Source of the DNA: Gracilimonas sp040904925
GTDB taxonomy: Bacteria > Bacteroidota > Rhodothermia > Balneolales > Balneolaceae
Length of the DNA stretch: 64,000 bases
Direction: 5' to 3'
NCBI GenBank assembly: GCA_040904925.1
Contig: JBBDSP010000028.1
Span: forward strand, 7,174-71,173
A program made the translations under genes and the position numbers. This document shows positions 61,019-64,000 of the stretch, in pieces; position 1 is the stretch's first letter, and every line of letters begins with the position of its first letter. The notes beneath the pieces are model-generated. The model had not been told where the DNA came from. It ran no database searches and was given only the letters and a program-made list of their open reading frames with translations.

Positions 61019-63856
61019 ATGAAATCACGAATTCTCCCCCTCTTCTCCACCCTTTTTATGATCGGTTTTCTGATTAGCTCCTGCACTCAGAACCAAACTG
61101 AATTTTCTGTCGATTATGAAAAATTCACTCTGGATAACGGACTCGAAGTTATCTTACACAAAGATGATTCTGATCCCGTCACCGCTGTTGCGCTGACTTT
61201 CCACGTAGGGTCTGCCCGTGAGAAAGAAGGTCGTACCGGTTTTGCTCACTTATTTGAGCACTTGCTGTTTCTGGAATCTGAGAACTTAGGAAAAGGCGGA
61301 CTCGATCAAATGAGCAGCCGAATCGGAGGTTCAGGGGCAAATGGTTCTACCAGTCGTGATCGCACCAATTATTTCCAGACCGTTCCGAGCGATGCCCTGG
61401 AGAAAATGATATGGGCTGAAGCTGACAAAATGGGCTATTTCATTAATACCGTTACAGAATCGGTATTAGCCAAAGAAAAACAAGTAGTCAAAAATGAAAA
61501 ACGTCAGGGTGTCGATAACGCTCCTTACGGACACGCCAGCTACGTGATCGGCAAAAATATGTATCCCGAAAGTCACCCTTATAACTGGCAGGTTATTGGT
61601 TCGCTTGAAGATCTTCAAAATGCCACCCTCGATGATGTGAAGGAATTCTATAACAGATGGTATGTACCTAATAATGCAACTTTGGTCATTGCCGGTGATT
61701 TTAATTCAGAACAAGCCAAAGAATGGATTCACAAATACTTTGACGAAATTCCCCGCGGTGAAGAAATTGAACCGCTGCCCGATATGCCGGCCTCTCTTTC
61801 CGAAAGCAAAAGCTTGTATTATGAAGATAACTTCGCCAGACTTCCGGAATTACGAATGGTGTGGCCGGGCGTGGATCAATATCATGATGATGCTTATGCT
61901 CTCGATATTTTGACTCAGTTGCTAACCGACGGCAAAAAAGCTCCATTTTACAAAGTATTGGTTGAAGAACAGGAACTCACTTCCAATGTATTCATGAACA
62001 GCGGAAATTCTGAGCTGGCCGGCGAGATCTCACTGATCACCAGGGCATACCCAAATACCGACCTGAATGAAGTCAGAGCTGCTGTGGATGAGGCTTTTAC
62101 TCGTTTTGAGGAGGAGGAATTTACTCAGGCCGATCTGGATCGGATCAAAGCAGGGATTGAAACTAATTTCTACAATGGACTATCAAGTGTGCTTGGAAAG
62201 GCTTTTCAGCTGGCTCAATACAATATTTTTGCCGGAGATCCCGGATACATTAACGAAGATATTCAGAAAACACTTAATGTGACAAAAGAGGATGTGATGC
62301 GGGTGTATGAACAGTACATCAAAGGAAAGGATCATGTATCAACCAGCTTTGTCCCGCGTGGTCAGGCTGAGCTTGCTTTGGAAGGTTCGGAGCCTGCTGA
62401 AGTTGTAGAGGAAGAGATCGTAGCGAATGGTGAAGGCGAGCAGTTTGAAATTCCCGAAGAAACGGAATACGAACGGACTCCATCGAGCTTTGACCGTACC
62501 GAAGAACCGCCGTATGGTGAAAGTCCGGATCTGAAAGTCCCTGAAGTCTGGGAAGCGCAGTTATCAAACGGGCTCGATATTTATGGAATTGAGAATTATG
62601 AACTGCCGCTGGTTGAATTTGAGATCAGCATAAAAGGCGGCTTAATGCTCGAAAACCCTGAAAAAGCCGGGGTTTCAAATCTCCTGGCTGAACTTATGAC
62701 CAAAGGAACCGCTAACAAAACACCGGAAGAACTCGAAGAAGCCATCGACATGCTGGGAGCTAATATCAGCGCAAATTCGGGCCGACAATCCATGACCGTT
62801 CGCGGCAATACTCTGGCAAGAAATTATGAGCAAACGCTCGCTTTGGTCGAAGAGATCATGCTGGAACCTCGCTGGGATGAACGTGAATTTGAACTGGCCA
62901 AGCAAAGCACCATCAGTCAGATCACCCAGCAAAGTGCAAATCCAAACAGCATAGCTTCCAACACATTTAACAAGCTGCTTTATGGGGAGGGACATATTCT
63001 TTCTTACAATTCTGCAGGAACAACAAGCAGCGTGGAATCTATTACCATGGATGACCTGAAAGAGTATTACAACAACTACTTCTCTCCTGATGTAGCAGAC
63101 ATGCATGTGGTTGGTGCCATCGATCAGAATGAAGTAGTAGCTTCACTGAACAGCATAAATGAGCGATGGGAAAACAAAGCCGTGGAGATCCCTGAATTTG
63201 ATACTCCCGATGCCCCGGAAGAATCACAGGTCTATTTCTATGATGTCCCCGATGCCAAGCAGTCCGTTCTGCGGTTCGGATATCTGGCCATGCCGGAAAC
63301 CCATCCCGACTATTATCCCGCTACGGTAATGAATTACAAGCTTGGCGGTGGCGGATTTGCATCCCGCTTTACTCAGGAACTTCGTGAAGGCAAGGGGTAT
63401 ACCTACGGTATCGGTTCAGGCTTTTCAGGCTCCGATATTGCCGGCCCTTTTACCGTATCGAGTGGTGTTCGTACTAATGTTACTTACGAATCCGCTGCAC
63501 TTGTAAAAGAGATCCTTGAACAGTATCCGGAAACTTTCACCGATGAAGACCTTGAAAACACCAAGAGCTTCCTGCTGAAAAGTAATGCCCGTCGATTTGA
63601 GACCTTAGGTTCAAAACTGAATCTGCTCTCAAACATCAGTGCGTACGGATGGTCTCCTGATTACATCAAGGAGCGAGAGGAAATTGTTAAAAACATGACC
63701 AAAGAAGAAATCCAGGAACTGGCTCGTGAGTATGCAAACCCTGATAAAATGATCTGGCTGATTGTCGGTGATGCCGAAACCCAGATGGATCGCCTCGAAC
63801 AACTTGGTTTTGGCGAACCTGTTTTGGTGAATGAATACTTTGAAGAAGGTCAATAG
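61019..63856 (+). CDS. M16-family zinc metalloprotease, lipoprotein
   Basis: A 945 aa pitrilysin-family protease with a lipoprotein signal (FLISSC, Cys22). The inverted zinc motif is H77-L-F-E-H81 with the downstream Glu in VVKNEKRQGV. It has two tandem M16 halves; the second (about 510-940) lacks HxxEH but keeps the substrate-binding segment LREGKGYTYGIGSGF. It probably degrades peptides in the periplasm. Confidence 0.95.
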   Translation: MKSRILPLFSTLFMIGFLISSCTQNQTEFSVDYEKFTLDNGLEVILHKDDSDPVTAVALTFHVGSAREKEGRTGFAHLFEHLLFLESENLGKGGLDQMSSRIGGSGANGSTSRDRTNYFQTVPSDALEKMIWAEADKMGYFINTVTESVLAKEKQVVKNEKRQGVDNAPYGHASYVIGKNMYPESHPYNWQVIGSLEDLQNATLDDVKEFYNRWYVPNNATLVIAGDFNSEQAKEWIHKYFDEIPRGEEIEPLPDMPASLSESKSLYYEDNFARLPELRMVWPGVDQYHDDAYALDILTQLLTDGKKAPFYKVLVEEQELTSNVFMNSGNSELAGEISLITRAYPNTDLNEVRAAVDEAFTRFEEEEFTQADLDRIKAGIETNFYNGLSSVLGKAFQLAQYNIFAGDPGYINEDIQKTLNVTKEDVMRVYEQYIKGKDHVSTSFVPRGQAELALEGSEPAEVVEEEIVANGEGEQFEIPEETEYERTPSSFDRTEEPPYGESPDLKVPEVWEAQLSNGLDIYGIENYELPLVEFEISIKGGLMLENPEKAGVSNLLAELMTKGTANKTPEELEEAIDMLGANISANSGRQSMTVRGNTLARNYEQTLALVEEIMLEPRWDEREFELAKQSTISQITQQSANPNSIASNTFNKLLYGEGHILSYNSAGTTSSVESITMDDLKEYYNNYFSPDVADMHVVGAIDQNEVVASLNSINERWENKAVEIPEFDTPDAPEESQVYFYDVPDAKQSVLRFGYLAMPETHPDYYPATVMNYKLGGGGFASRFTQELREGKGYTYGIGSGFSGSDIAGPFTVSSGVRTNVTYESAALVKEILEQYPETFTDEDLENTKSFLLKSNARRFETLGSKLNLLSNISAYGWSPDYIKEREEIVKNMTKEEIQELAREYANPDKMIWLIVGDAETQMDRLEQLGFGEPVLVNEYFEEGQ

Positions 63857-63861
63857 ACGAT

Positions 63862-63914
63862 AGACTAAAGACTAAAGACTAAAGACTTAAGACTTAAGAC
63901 TTAAGACTTAAGAC
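63862..63914. repeat. degenerate tandem repeat at the right end
   Basis: Repeats of AAAGACT (7 bases) run into repeats of TAAGACTT (8 bases), about seven units. Intergenic, downstream of the M16 gene. Confidence 0.8.
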
Positions 63915-64000
63915 ATGAGATGTGAGATATTAGGCACAAGGCACATGGAGTTGCTACATTTTAATGGACACGAAGTTAAGGTATATTGTGGTGTTCAATT

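Noticed and set aside
1..64000. CRISPR array, prophage, insertion sequence or integrase
   Set aside because: No repeat-spacer pattern and no transposase, integrase or phage structural proteins were found; the tRNA-Asn has no adjacent integrase.

Overview
This window is dominated by a motility and chemotaxis island of a Gram-negative bacterium. The flagellar gene order, the sigma54 and sigma28 signals, the two-gene ergothioneine set, the lipoproteins and the sodium-type stator residues fit a marine or halophilic member of the Balneolota / Bacteroidota-Rhodothermota side of the tree. That placement is an inference from gene content and protein style; no 16S gene is present.

Layout. (1) 1-7540: a divergent partial gene at the left edge, then the plus-strand unit flhB-flhA-flhF-flhG-(small membrane protein)-fliA, a small sigma28-type gene, and a GNAT acetyltransferase remnant. 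(2) 7542-14105, minus strand: motA-motB-fliL-fliM-fliN-fliO-fliP-fliQ-fliR, i.e. stator, C-ring and export gate. (3) 14303-25795, minus strand: flgB-flgC-(75 aa)-fliE-fliF-fliG-fliH-fliI-fliJ-(MotE/YlxF-like)-fliK-flgD-flgE, the same order as in the Bacillus fla/che operon, preceded by an exact sigma54 promoter consensus. (4) 26099-46687: sensor kinases, two chemoreceptors, four CheY-like proteins, CheA, CheR, CheB, CheD, CheW, two CheX-type phosphatases, and the remnant of a third receptor. (5) 46700-53900: a repeat-rich stretch, then a thiol/oxidative-stress set (egtD, egtB, AhpD-like protein, ECF sigma factor with zinc-type anti-sigma, hydrolase, flavodoxin-like reductase). (6) 54017-64000: thioredoxin-like lipoprotein, CcdA, tRNA-Asn, truA, guaC, a DinB-fold protein, a penicillin acylase-family hydrolase and an M16 protease.

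Regulation. Seven sites share the architecture TTAA(G/T)-N15-(C/T)CGATAA with identical spacing. This is the sigma28 (FliA) promoter pattern. They lie at motA, both chemoreceptor genes, cheW, the head of the che operon, the small gene after fliA, and a receptor remnant upstream of cheW. With the sigma54 site at flgB this predicts a two-tier flagellar hierarchy (sigma54 early, FliA late). No FlgM, flagellin, hook-associated, rod or L/P-ring genes are in the window.

Most unusual points. FlhF has lost recognisable G2 and G3 GTPase motifs, and its partner FlhG lacks room for the N-terminal activator helix. FliM lacks the CheY-P docking peptide. CheA carries about 270 extra residues before its phosphotransfer domain. 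A kinase-like protein next to the che operon keeps its His box but not its ATP site. A chemoreceptor gene appears to have been deleted, leaving its promoter and C-terminal tail.
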